A DNA stretch of 64,000 nucleotides from Anisakis pegreffii. Taxonomy: Eukaryota > Nematoda > Chromadorea > Rhabditida > Anisakidae. Each line of letters opens with the position of its first letter. The first letter of the stretch is position 1. The notes under the pieces were generated by a model, which ran no database searches, had not been told where the DNA came from, and saw only the letters and a program-made list of their open reading frames with translations. Shown piece by piece: positions 51,401 through 62,273 of the stretch. Position numbers and translations under genes: made by a program. The stretch covers positions 62,001 to 126,000 of the forward strand of contig JAPYMA010003017.1 of the NCBI GenBank assembly GCA_035041965.1. Reading direction: 5' to 3'.

Positions 51401-54400
51401 ATTTCTCCACGACGGCTAGCAGTATATGCGACACCATAGCGCAACTCTCTCTTCGACGCTTCAAAATATTATTTATTACTGAAAACCTCATTGGAACAGT
51501 CTTCTGTCTGTACAATTACCATGTTCAATTATACTCAGTCTTCTCGTCTAAAACAAAAACAAAAAAGAATCCCTCAAAATAATCGTTCAATGAAATGAAC
51601 TCACTCACACGCATATGTGAACATAACTCACTACTGATCGCAAATGATTTCAAATTTGGGTTTTTTAATTGCAAAACCAAAGAATCAGCAGTTTAACTCA
51701 TATGATCGATATCATTTACCGAGTTTGCTGAATCAGAATAAAACAAATGAAAATAACACACGTTCTCATCGGGGAACTGTTGAATTTGAGCAGAGATTTC
51801 AATCAATTTGTGAAATGTTTTCAGAGCGTACGAGAAGCAATTGGAGTTCATTTCTCGTGCACGAATTGTCTGCACACTCGAATATAACGTTTGCCATGTG
51901 CTTTGGAATTGAGTGCTTGAATTCTGGAATTGACTACATCAACTGATCGCTAAACGACGACGACAACAATCGCGCACTAAACGATCAAGTCATCTCTTCA
52001 AAAGATTTCAATCGCACGAGGTCTCCTCTTCCGTTCTCTACTCTACAGTCACGCTATATCTTGCCATTCACTTAATTTTTCTAAAAATCAAAGTTTCCAG
52101 CTAGCGAACGTGACTGAAACCCTGAAGGTGACCTTCAGCCGTCTGGAAACGTTGCAGTTGACCGTTCGAATGATCAGCTTGAATAACGCATAACACAAAT
52201 ATTCTAAGAAGTATCGAAACAATAACAAAAGAATGACGAACAATTCTCAAGAAATGTCCACTGCAGCAGTGCGCATCCACAGGGCACAGCAGTATTCGAT
52301 CAACAGTGCTATAGTCAACATTCGTCGATGTTCCTTCATTCAGTTCTTCAGTCTAAATTTCATTCTCTCTATTTTGACATTTCCAAACGAGAATCATAAA
52401 AATGAATGAATATTTTCTAAATCTAACGACATAACGACTCCACAATTTTTTAAACGATACATTGAAACCAGCTGATGTAATGAAAAGAACTGAAATAACA
52501 TAAATACTCGTGACAATCACAAAAATGAACACGAATTTGATAAACCCAATAAACCACTGATTTTATTTCACTGATTATATATAAACAAATATAAAATAAT
52601 TGAGAAAATTTTGAAAATATTTCAAGAAAGGATGAAATCAAATGAAGTGATACAGTACCTCGCTAATGTGAGTGATGAGGGCTTTCGCGAGAGCGTCCCA
52701 TAGGACCGGAATTGCGTTACAATTATGCTTTTCAGCTGGATTCTGCGGTAGACATCCGAAAATGATACATCTGAAGAGATCGAGGCGAATAACACTCTTG
52801 CATGCCATCAGTTTCGATATAGTCAATTCACTTATTTGTCGCAGTCTGAAAATAAAATAAAGTCAGTTGCAATTATACAAAAAAAAAATCAAAGTCAGCA
52901 TTCATCATCCAGTCACCGTGATCGAGAATTCTTAATTCTTTATTATTCGCATGTGATACGTATACGCATATAAATGCTATCTCCTTTTAAGACTTGTGAA
53001 TAAAATAAATAGAAACTCTATTCTTAAGGCATATCTTCAACATTTCTGTTAAATAAACTCACAATAACAATGCATATTACTACCATTAACATATAACCAA
53101 ATATTACAAAATCTGAATTGAGCTCTTCTCTTTGCATATTTCTCAGTTTGATTATCCAACACCAAAATCAATCTTTACTAACTAACTTAACTAAATCCAT
53201 AGATAATCCCATGTTTTCAAATACAAATGAATGATATAAAAGAAATGAAAGAAAACTCTTACAGAGTCGAGTTCACGTTGAAAGAAACTTTGCGAAAGAG
53301 TGCCACGAACACATCGGACACTGTGAAACCGGGTGATAGGTTCAGGAAATGCGCCCTATTGCACAACAACGAATATGACCTCTGCAAAATACTCTCAATT
53401 ATTAACACATTTCGATATAGCATTAATACTGCATCACAGATGATGATCACAAAAAATGTATTCGCAGATCACAATATCAAATCATTGCCAATAAAACCAA
53501 TTAGTTCACATTGCAGACTTGCGTCTAGCTTTTGCAATGAACAAAGAACTATCAAGCAAATTCTAATTCGGATTTAAAATCACCACTCAATCAAAACGTA
53601 TCGGTTCCTACACATTCATATTTCAACTGTTATCGTTAAGAGTTCGTCTAAAATCTGCATAAAACATTACAATGATAGACTCATTCGGCAGTTGACATTC
53701 ACTAATCCACGCGATATAACTGCTTATCACATGTCTTAAGTGCGAACTTCGCTCTGTTGTATCGCTGTGCTTCAACAAAATTGCACCGGTGAGTGCCGCC
53801 CAAACACTCTCGAGTTGTAAATGCACTCTTGCTAATGCTGAAATTGGACAATTTTACCAAAACATGCATTTGTTGGATCAATTTTCAGAATTTCAACAAT
53901 TCAAAAATATTTCATCAATCGACAAATGCTGCAGAAGATAGTCGAAATGCACCAACGCGAGTAGTTTGACAGTTTGTCTATATTTGGATCAACACAAATA
54001 ATTATCTGTTCAAATCTACTCTCCAAATACGTTACTATCTAAACCAAACATTTCGACTTCATTTGATTCGTCGACGACATATGATCGATGGAGTAAATCC
54101 AGTATTCCATTAGAATACTCACTGAATTGCAAACGAAAAGTTTAGTGAAATTCTATAAGCACATAAATCAAATACCTTCCGAGTTTTTTGCCAAACAGAA
54201 CGAGTACACTCGAATGCAAGCTGAGATCAACAGTGATGGTATAAAATGCATTTGTGCTGAGGACAGCGATTCGACTGCAAAACAACAACAACAACAATAT
54301 AATTGCACATGCTCAGCCGTATTGTTATGCAAAAAAAAACGATTCCATTTCATTCATGTTTTCATCAGTAATGCAATTGTTCATTCTTATCGTGGATAAA

Positions 54401-57264
54401 CTTCTTCTATCCAGATATTCACAAATCATTAATAAAAATGAAGTTTGCTTATGAAAACTTCTGTTTTGCGTTAACATAACGGATATGGAAAAACACTAAA
54501 CAGAACGATTCATTCACATGGATTATCAGGAATTTCAACGTCGAGGAGTGATGCAATGAGTAAGACTCCTTTTTCGGCCAAACAATCGTGTCGATTCATT
54601 CTTTGCTCCATCCACCCTTGTGCACATCGCGATATGCATCTGAACAGAGCATTTATTTACTGGATATGTGACAACAAAAAATTATGCATCACTTTACCAA
54701 TCCAATGATGACAGTTTTTCTTACGATTAGGTTTCCACGAATACATATCAATGTTCTCAATGAAATATTTCTATTTTAGCGAGTTGTCTGGAACCAGTAA
54801 ACGATACGAGAGCGATTATGGCGCACGTCTCTGAGTTGATATTGGTAGATGAACTTGATTTTTTCAAGATGAACAAACAAAATCAGTCATTAATTGGACA
54901 ATATTAATGGGAAAAGCATTTCCAGGTTATTCAATCACAAATTACTAAACAAACTGACTGACTTTTCAACCACCATCACACTGTCGCTGCTCACCGCTTC
55001 ACAAATCAACGAATCCTTAACTGATTCTGACTCGACTGTTTTAAGCGATCCTCCTATTGACATCCGCATCAAACCCATCAATACCTGAAATCTCGGAGAT
55101 GGATGCTACAACTGGAACACGATATTAAAGTGAAGATAACTTGATCATCACAAAATGAAAAATTACCAATTCGAAGGTGGCTCGAGTGAATGAATATGAC
55201 GAACATTGACTTAGAGCAATGGCCAGATGCAACCAAATTTCGAACTTCATTGTTGTATATGAATCGGGACGGTATTTGAGTGGTTTCAATAAGAACTCCA
55301 ATATGACAATAAGATTCGCTTCTAAACATCAAAAACATGGTTACAAAGATGTACAATTGGGAAGGATATGTGCGAATCGTTCTCACTTTGCGTAATTTTT
55401 CGCCGAAATATTTGCGATATCTTGATGACAGTCAACTGGCTGATTACAAATAAGTGCTGAACAAACAAAAAATAATCAAAAACACGATTCGATACAAAAA
55501 CTGCTAACCATTGCAAACGGTTTTTGTGGAGTGTGTAATTGAATCGAGCAAAGTCTCAGTTAGCGATCGCCATACACTTAATGCAACCTGAGCAATGTAC
55601 TGATCCGTTGATACGATAGCTGCCCGCAGTGGAGGGCAGAATAGATTCAGTACAACTCGATGCTCTTTAATATTCTTGCCCTTGAATTAATTTCACTTTG
55701 TTGAATTAATATGCTGATCAGTGCAGCATTCATCCCTCAACATCAATACTCTATGAAGAAACTTTTCAATAACTCAAAATTGATTCTTTCTGAACTTGTC
55801 TTTAAAATAATATCCAGAAACGCCGAACCAAATCAACGCTCCTTATGAAGTAACCTCCATAAGAGATTCATCAAATTTGTGCTACTACCGTTAATTTGAG
55901 ATGCATATACAATCACATGTGCAAAACAAAAAATTCTGAGCATAACGTTCCAAAATCACCTATAACTCAACATTCCAATACCAACCATGACAGTTTCCAC
56001 ATGTTCACGAGGTGCAACAGCCTCGAACATTAGTCATTAGTTAGATTTTCACGTGTCGAAAATTTCGATGGTTTACTTCGATCAACGCCCAGGTTTTGAC
56101 TTATTGAACATTATACAGTGATGAGAGCTAACATTGCGTTCACAGAACAATTTCTCATATTGTATCTTGCAAAATGCAATTCAAATAATTGTTCCAAATA
56201 CGATATGAATCGAAAAGTGATTTGTGAACGTGATATTAAAGGCAAGAGAGCAGCATAACGAGGATGTATTCACCTTAAGAAATGCTTGAAAAAGAACACT
56301 CCAAACTTTCAGAATGCTATCCACTTTCCATTCTGGTTGCTTCCCCGCAACGAATATTGCACGTGTTGTTTCTGAATTCAGTGCTTTTTGTGCTCCATCC
56401 AATACGGCTTTGCGTAATCTCATATCATTGTTCACTTCACCATCATTGAGCAGTACGTTCAAAAAATTCAACGCTTCAATTGCCAGTTTCTCCTCCAGTG
56501 TACAATCCTCAATACTAAGCTGCACAATATTGATAACTGATCCAAATCCACATCCCTTCAACCTTAAAATACCCATAATAAGATTAATGATACCAATTTC
56601 ATTCTGTTGTCAGATATTTGGTAAGTATGCAATGTTGGCTAGAATTTCACAATTCCGTTCAGTTCAGTTTTTTTCAGCAGCCTAAGCCGCCTGATTACGC
56701 GATGAAATTCAGAATTCTATGGATCATTATCAAACTCGCAATGAAACCGATTCGATCCAATGGTAGATCAAAACTTTCAACAAAAAAAATTTTGCGCGCA
56801 ATTATACAATTTATGCGCGAATTCCGAGATCAAACTCATACTTATGATCTCACAAATATGAAACGCCTAATTAAGCAGTAAAATTCAAAATCCAAAGAAT
56901 CATTCCCAAATCTTACGATTAGTAAACAGAACTTGAACAATTCCAAAACATGCACAAATAAGTGATCACAAATTGAATGTCATTTATGAATTCTCAATAA
57001 ATCTGACCTCAGTTGAGGGTAAATTGAAACTTTCGTCAGATATGAAGGGCTACTTAACCAGTTAAGAAAGATATTTATCACATAAAAATTTTGAATATTA
57101 TGAGCGGTATACGTATGGACTGTAATTTACACAAGTAACTCAAACTGTGAATTTAACAAAAGTTTAATTGATAATTAAACTTACGAAGGGAGTAATTGCG
57201 GATACATTGAGATACGTTGTTCATCAGTTGATTTAAGAAATGTTTCGATGAAATTTTGAGCCAT
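43066..57264 (-). CDS. rif-1: RIF1, replication-timing and telomere-associated PP1 adaptor
   Basis: RIF1 brings protein phosphatase 1 to chromatin to restrain origin firing and also acts in double-strand-break repair (family knowledge). About 26 exons run from ATG 57264 to TAA 43066. From 56603 to the stop the exons total 5010 nt, exactly 1670 codons, with phase kept throughout. Identity rests on the C-terminal block TIGDLARLNEGETHLLS, on SILK and RVHF in the same order as in vertebrates, and on the RLTERQKEKLSEKR stretch. Total length is about 1.7 thousand residues against about 2.5 thousand in human. Weak points are the join between 57185 and 56603 (a 42-nt exon at 57049-57008 is possible), the start of exon 49496-49291, the donor near 51758, and the acceptor at 45055 or 45066. 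Confidence 0.9.
45847..46379 (-). CDS. rif-1: RIF1 PP1-docking exons (SILK and RVxF)
   Basis: Exon 46379-46251 contains TTPSILKKSRCSD, a canonical SILK motif preceded by Thr-Pro. After the 15-codon exon 46152-46108, exon 45969-45847 opens with VRRVHFDVSQ, an RVxF motif. About 34 residues separate the motifs. Both dock protein phosphatase 1 in other RIF1 proteins, and phosphorylation next to them usually weakens binding; the TP before SILK is a candidate switch (inference). A basic Arg-rich patch SSSRRRFRRRP follows and could contact DNA. Confidence 0.88.
46108..49496 (-). CDS. rif-1: RIF1 disordered region with SQ/TQ and SP/TP sites
   Basis: Exons: 49496-49291, 48926-48865, 48695-48566, 48354-48021, 47732-47649, 47452-47338, 47128-46878, 46379-46251 and 46152-46108. 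Rich in Ser, Thr, Gln, Asp and Pro. It contains TPLTPIRDD, HTPTRKMRLTERQKEKL, TPPRELVQSPNK and YLSPSG, which are proline-directed kinase sites, and many Ser/Thr-Gln pairs suited to ATM/ATR kinases (inference). An acidic run DDDDDE opens exon 47452. The exon at 48695-48566 ends in a donor whose GT is the first unit of a GT microsatellite. Confidence 0.8.
49773..57264 (-). CDS. rif-1: RIF1 N-terminal helical-repeat exons
   Basis: Exons: 57264-57185 (MAQNFIETFLKSTDEQR...), 56603-56274, 55680-55509, 53837-53671, 53381-53263, 52845-52659, 51869-51758, 51478-51365, 51115-51033, 50863-50654, 50402-50200 and 49938-49773. They encode amphipathic helix pairs such as LRAAIVSTDQYIAQVALSVW and LAPFLAHLIQIS, as expected of the HEAT/ARM-like hook in this family. 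IRSCVVTFWRETFA matches the human motif with FWNATFA near the end of the repeats. Sequence similarity to human is weak outside such spots. Repeat boundaries cannot be set by eye. Confidence 0.78.
53835..55088 (+). CDS. Possible nested gene in a RIF1 intron, opposite strand
   Basis: A four-exon model: 53835-53960, 54103-54238, 54780-54885 and 54926-55088, total 531 nt, 176 residues plus stop, GT/AG ends and phase kept. The middle reads YSIRILTELQTKSLVKFYKH, then EFFAKQNEYTRMQAEINSD, then AIMAHVSELILVDELDFF; the end is acidic/Ser-rich and finishes IDIRIKPINT. Helical, no recognised domain. Its third intron is 40 nt. The ATG overlaps the RIF1 exon at 53837 by three bases; a TCAATTTTCAG acceptor at 53888 could instead be where the message starts, but then no in-frame ATG follows in that exon. 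Splice sites were partly chosen to keep the frame. Confidence 0.35.
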
Positions 57265-57301
57265 CGGGAATGAGATCAGTTTGGTTTAGTTGTTGGATGA
57301 A

Positions 57302-57304
57302 CTG
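57302..57304 (-). promoter_or_regulatory. rif-1: Likely SL trans-splice acceptor of RIF1
   Basis: On the minus strand GATCATTTCAG ends at 57302, 37 bases before the RIF1 ATG, with no other ATG between. This fits a trans-spliced leader and supports the chosen start. Confidence 0.55.
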
Positions 57305-57901
57305 AAATGATCGTTGATTTATCACTTGATCAATACGCTCTCATAAAATCATAATATGACATTGAATCAATCATCAAAGATGCTTTTTGTTATGATTCCA
57401 GTAAAGTGAGATTTTTATCGTATAAATAGAGAGTTATTCCGAGCAGATACATATGATGCAATTGTGATATTTGCACTTAAGAACACTCAGAGGAAATGGT
57501 AGATGATAAAAATCAACATTAATAATTTCTGAAATACAGCTTTGAATTTCTCCCGAATGCCTCGTCCCGCTAAACTCCAAACTCCATCATGAACACTTTC
57601 TAATCTTGGCTAATCCCAGTGCTATGAACCGAATCACATTCAAAATTTGAATTTGCCTTGCGATAGCTCAAACAGCATCAAGTGTGTATATAATCGCTCT
57701 GTCGCTGTTTTACACGTATTGTGCATGACTATTTGGTGCACAGAGAGGAGAGTTGAAAGGCGATTTCCGTGCAACAGAACGGTTTCCCATGGGGAAGGGG
57801 AACTCCCGAGAAGTGAAAATTCCCAAGAGAGACAAGGATGAAGGGAATGAATCCCAAGATAAGGTGAGATTCCAATTATTCATATGCATTCTATCACTAT
57901 A

Positions 57902-58530
57902 AATCAATATCAATACGGTACTATGGCTCCATGGAGGTTACCATCTTCAAGGTACGGTAACTTGAAGATGGTAAAGCCTATAACGCTACAGTAATGTATA
58001 TATTTATTTAAAGTAGTCAGAAGTACATGAGCGATGAGATTACGGTAAGCTTGAATATGGCAACCTGTATAGGATTGAGAAAATAGCTAAATCTCTTCAT
58101 CAGACCATAGTTTCTCGGCAAAGTTTGTGATATTCTTAAAGTAGAGATTTTGAGCAATCGAATGGTGCAAAGAAATCCATATATTACCGGGCAAACTTGA
58201 GAGTACCCGTACCTTAAAGATCGTAACACTTATAGCGCTATAGTAATGTGTATAATTGATCTATACTGATACAGTGTGTATGAATGATCGCCTCTGCACT
58301 GATTGAGATGACTTTAAGAAAATAGCTATATCTACTTAACTAAGCGAAATCTCTCGGCAAAATATATATTTTTCTAAATGCCTGATTCCGCTGGATAGAA
58401 TGATGCAAAGAAATTCATATGTTACTGGGTAAACTTGAGAGTACGGTAGGCTTGAATATGGCAACCCGTATAGGACTGTGAAAACAGCTATATCTCTTCA
58501 TCTAATCATAATTTTATGGCAACAAAGCGG
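57902..58530. repeat. Diverged tandem units of about 240 bp
   Basis: Blocks recur with drift: GGCTTGAATATGGCAACC near 58048 and 58449; AAAATAGCTA at 58080 and 58319, again as AAAACAGCTA at 58481; AACTTGAGAGTAC at 58194 and 58432 (238 apart); CTATAGTAATGT-like text near 57990 and 58240. About two and a half copies, with indels. It lies upstream of the RIF1 5' end. The origin is unclear; no ORF. Confidence 0.7.
57939..57973. repeat. Perfect 13-bp inverted repeat, 9-nt loop
   Basis: TACCATCTTCAAG at 57939-57951 pairs with 57961-57973; the loop is GTACGGTAA. It sits at the edge of the diverged tandem units and the arm recurs there in degenerate form, so it may be the end of that repeat. Confidence 0.9.
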
Positions 58531-61230
58531 TTAGCTGAAGTCAATGCTTTACTCTATTGATGCACACCCTGAGAGGTATATCGCTTTTCCATTAATCGCC
58601 ATCCTTAATGAACACCATTTGTTGTCAGGCTTTTGCTCATTTTTAAGCTGAATTCCAGATTTTTGCTCTTGTTCAAACTCATCTCGTTAGTCCAGATTCA
58701 TAGGCAAACTTAAGCACAAGCACAACACTGAAGCTGATTCAAACTGAACCTGACTGCGAATCTCTTCACTTGATTTTGATTTACATATATTCGCATAATC
58801 TCGTTTTTTTGCTTGAAATTGGTTGCGAATCTCATCTTGTTTTGAGCATTGTATTGGTTTTGAGCTGATTCTGCACATGCATATCAACTATTGGTTAACC
58901 ACAGAGCGTATGTAATGATGCGATTGACTCGCTGTGATTATGAACATTATAAATGACTTACTTTTGACTTAAAAAGCCAATTGACACTTCGGTCGCAATT
59001 GTTTAAATCCAATTCATTGCCGCTTACTATTTATTAATAAGTACAACCTACGCTAATGGCATTCATTCACGCTGGCAATAAATGGTACACATTAAATTGT
59101 AATGGCTATCAGTTCAATCTAATGAAATGATATCATGTTTATAATAATAAGATTAGCATTCAGAAATCACATTAACACACGCCAATTGCACTATAAAAGA
59201 TTTCCAGCATTCTTTTCCAGCTCATTTCCAGCTCATTAGCGCCAGCACAGAATCGTTCCATTTCTTATCCTATCTCGCTATAGCTGAGTAACTAACTGTA
59301 TGTTCTTTAATCAATGCGCTTCAAAAACGTTTCATTTAAGGTGATGATATTCGAATCCTTTTTTTGCCACTATTCCATTAAGATTATGTTCACATGTGTT
59401 GTGTGCAAGTCATGAAGTAACAATTTAAAAAAAAAGAATTTGTGAAATTAATGAATGAATCTGCCCTCATTTTCTTGCAAAGAGATGAATGAATTCTGTT
59501 TGGTACAAATTTGATGTGAAAATAGTAGCAGCAATAGCAGCAATAATAATAGTTTATTCTAAGAAGTTAATTCCAGGAAAATGATTGTAATGGTGCATGA
59601 CAAGTGAATGTTTTGAAATAGATAAGGTATTATCAATCCCAGCACATGCGCGCACACACACACCGTATTCTAATGAATCCGCTGAGAAAAGATGCGAATA
59701 ATTATCTTTCCACATTTGCAAACGTCCGTCCGTTCGGTTTCCTTTATGAAAGTCATACTGTCGATTGCTTCGTTCAAAAAAAGACTTTCAAAGAAGATAA
59801 GGAAACGAGATGAGGCTCAATCTGAAAAGAACAGATCTATTTCGATAATGAACACTTTTCGATCAAATGAAATGAATTATTAATTCCGCTCCTTTATTTC
59901 ATACATTAATTCAACGATTCCCTTCCTTTTCACGAACCATTATCAGTTGCAATCGGATCCAATTCGCTCCTATTTACCACCGTACTCGTTAAACTTATCT
60001 CATCCTTTGCATTCGCCACTTTCATCAGAATTTCACTTGAATTGTGAATTTGTGCTCATTCAGCCGTTGCTTCTCAATGACGAGCTGAACTCAAACTGCT
60101 GTGTTCTGGTCTTGCATTTGTTACAGTTGAATACATTAACTCGGCTCTGAAGTCGGTATGTTCAATGGCTCTTATCAGTCAACTGAACTGAACTGTTCAT
60201 CAACCTCATTGCTCCTCTCATAGCTCACGTAATGAATGAAATAATTTTTTCGGGATAAAAATATGTGTTAGATTTGATCTTAAGCTGGAGTAAGCTTGTG
60301 ATTCATACTACTGTTGGGTTGGCTGTAAGATGAGGTGAAACGCCTAATGGATATGGTTCGTGGTGCGTTTATGAAGCTCTGAGTTTGTTTGAGCAGCAAT
60401 TGCATACGTGATAATGATGACAAGATCGATGTTCATCAACAACCACTTCCGTGTTCATTAATTAATTGAATAAACAATCTCATGGCTCTCCTTGTTCTTT
60501 TTGTTAACTAAAGTGTTCATTTGTGTGATGAGCTTGTTATTTTGTTGATGAAATCTGGCGAGCTGCATGCACAATTGCATGTTTGTGTTTACGTTGTTGA
60601 GTTATTATCCAATGTGATCCCATCTGTCAACCTGCATTTAACACACAGCGCTAGTGATCTCATATTTGCTCACGAGCGAAGCACTTTTGTTAATGCTCAT
60701 TTCTGTCAGATTCTCTCTTGACACATGATTCTGCAGAAGTATTGTTTGAATTTGGTACAATCATCGAAATGAACTACAGTTGTCATTGAGAATCCATGAA
60801 GAAAGGCACGAATTCACTCGGATTCAAACGTGCAACTTCCATCGGACCTTATATCATCCAAAAGCTAATGCTTAGGCCATTTTGTGGATATTTTCTACAA
60901 ATGATTCCGCGTTTCATGAACCGTTCACTAATATCACTTTATGTAGCATTCATGAAGTTCGCCTTTATTCAGTGCATTCTGCACAGAATGACCATTCCAG
61001 TCCTTGACACGTCCCTCTTCTGCAGCAAACAAAACACATTTTAGAGGGTATTGTGTACATGAGAAGTATGTTAATGCGGATGATACCTAAGACAAGTTTC
61101 AATCAATCTATCACTACATATGATATCTGGAAAAAACATGAAACTTAAGAGGGCAGCAGTGAATATTAGATTTTTCAATTGAATGAAGTTGATTGTCTCT
61201 TTACTTTTCTTTGTGCTTTCATCACATACT
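58531..61230. other. Gene-poor region upstream of RIF1
   Basis: Only short ORFs (83 codons or fewer) with no domains. GCGAATCTC recurs near 58758 and 58830, and a TTCCAGCTCA doublet lies near 59215-59236. A CA tract begins near 59652. No transcription unit is supported. Confidence 0.4.
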
Positions 61231-61342
61231 CTCTATACCAATGGTTCTCACGTTCGGGTGCTGCATTACCCTTTTTGGCGATCTAGCAGGCCGCTGTTAT
61301 CCCCCCCCCCTGATACATGAACATACTATTTCCACGTATAAC

Positions 61343-61376
61343 GTCAGGAACAAACGGAAAACCGTTTGTTCCTGAC
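61343..61376. repeat. Perfect 15-bp hairpin inside the hAT-like element
   Basis: GTCAGGAACAAACGG at 61343-61357 pairs with 61362-61376 around AAAA. A stable stem-loop near the left end of the element. Confidence 0.92.
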
Positions 61377-61883
61377 ATTCTTACTGTTCTTACTGTTCAT
61401 GAGATCGATTATGATTACATGAAAAGCTATTGTCCATCACACGCTCATTTCAGACTGATTCACATGGATTCTCATTCTTTTCAGACGTGTTCTATTCACT
61501 CTCATAGCTGTTTCATGCGATTATTGTTCTATTGATGACTTTTTCTCATTCATTTCGTCTCGTTTCACTTCACAGTTCGAATCGATTTCTCATTCAGTAG
61601 CATATATTATTTACTGAATACGTTGACGAGTGTTGACAGCCGAAACCAGCAATACAGCAATTGAATATTATTGCTCAACAATGTTCGACAGTCGAATGAA
61701 CAATTACAGAGTGTATTCATTAGAATGAGAATTTGACTTTAACTGTTGAAAGAAATGAATGAGGAATTAGCAGAAGAGAACACTTTTGGTGGTTAAAGTC
61801 ATGAGAGCGATTATAACAGCAAGGAAAAGAATGAAAACCCTATTAAAACAAGCAAAAACCCTGTTAGGCCGGGACGAGCGAAC

Positions 61884-61976
61884 GATACTCATAGGAGAAT
61901 CTAATGATATAATGATACTCATAGGTACTCATAAGCTAATGATAGTGGTACTCAAAAGAGCTAATGATACTCATAG
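61884..61976. repeat. Short direct repeats GATACTCATAG
   Basis: Exact copies at 61884-61894, 61914-61924 and 61966-61976, with decayed copies between (GGTACTCATAAG, GGTACTCAAAAG), often preceded by CTAAT. Subterminal repeat blocks of this kind are common in hAT elements, where they can bind transposase (inference). Confidence 0.8.
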
Positions 61977-62239
61977 ATCAACGTATTCAGTAAGAGTGTT
62001 GCCATCAACTAACCGCATTTAAATATCCAAGTTAAAAAACACCGTCACAATGGCGTTCTATCATAAAATAACAACTGCACTCAACACTTATTCCCCGACC
62101 CCGTCCATCACCCCATCCCACCTACAAATTACCCAAAATAGGTAATTTCATCCCTTATGGGAACCACTGCTCTGTACATGTGAACATTAAAAGAGGCCCG
62201 AAAATGCCTAATGACGGTTCAAAAGGTCTATGTTCGAAC

Positions 62240-62273
62240 AACTTTGGTGACACTAATGAGTGTCACCAAAGTT
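62240..62273. repeat. Perfect 15-bp inverted repeat, 4-nt loop
   Basis: AACTTTGGTGACACT at 62240-62254 pairs with 62259-62273 around AATG, 63 bases past the duplicated target of the hAT-like element. It is not part of that element as I draw it. Confidence 0.92.

Larger units (their letters stand above)
61239..62169. mobile_element. Non-autonomous hAT-like DNA transposon, 931 bp
   Basis: The left end reads CAATGGTTCTCACG and the right end, reversed, reads CAGTGGTTCCCATA, the ten-of-twelve matching ends typical of hAT elements (CAGTGGTTCTC type). Flanking 8-mers CTCTATAC (61231-61238) and CTCTGTAC (62170-62177) agree at 7 of 8 bases, the hAT duplication size. The interior has a C10 run, a 15-bp hairpin and GATACTCATAG repeats, and no transposase; the longest ORF inside (61786-62022) is a low-complexity shadow. 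It must have been moved by an enzyme from elsewhere. The one mismatch suggests it is not very recent. Confidence 0.7.

Noticed and set aside
56314..56685. 123-codon + strand ORF
   Set aside because: Antisense shadow of RIF1 exon 56603-56274, whose minus-strand frame joins its neighbours in phase.
61786..62022. ORF inside the hAT-like element as a transposase remnant
   Set aside because: It is made from the GATACTCATAG repeats and has no transposase motif.
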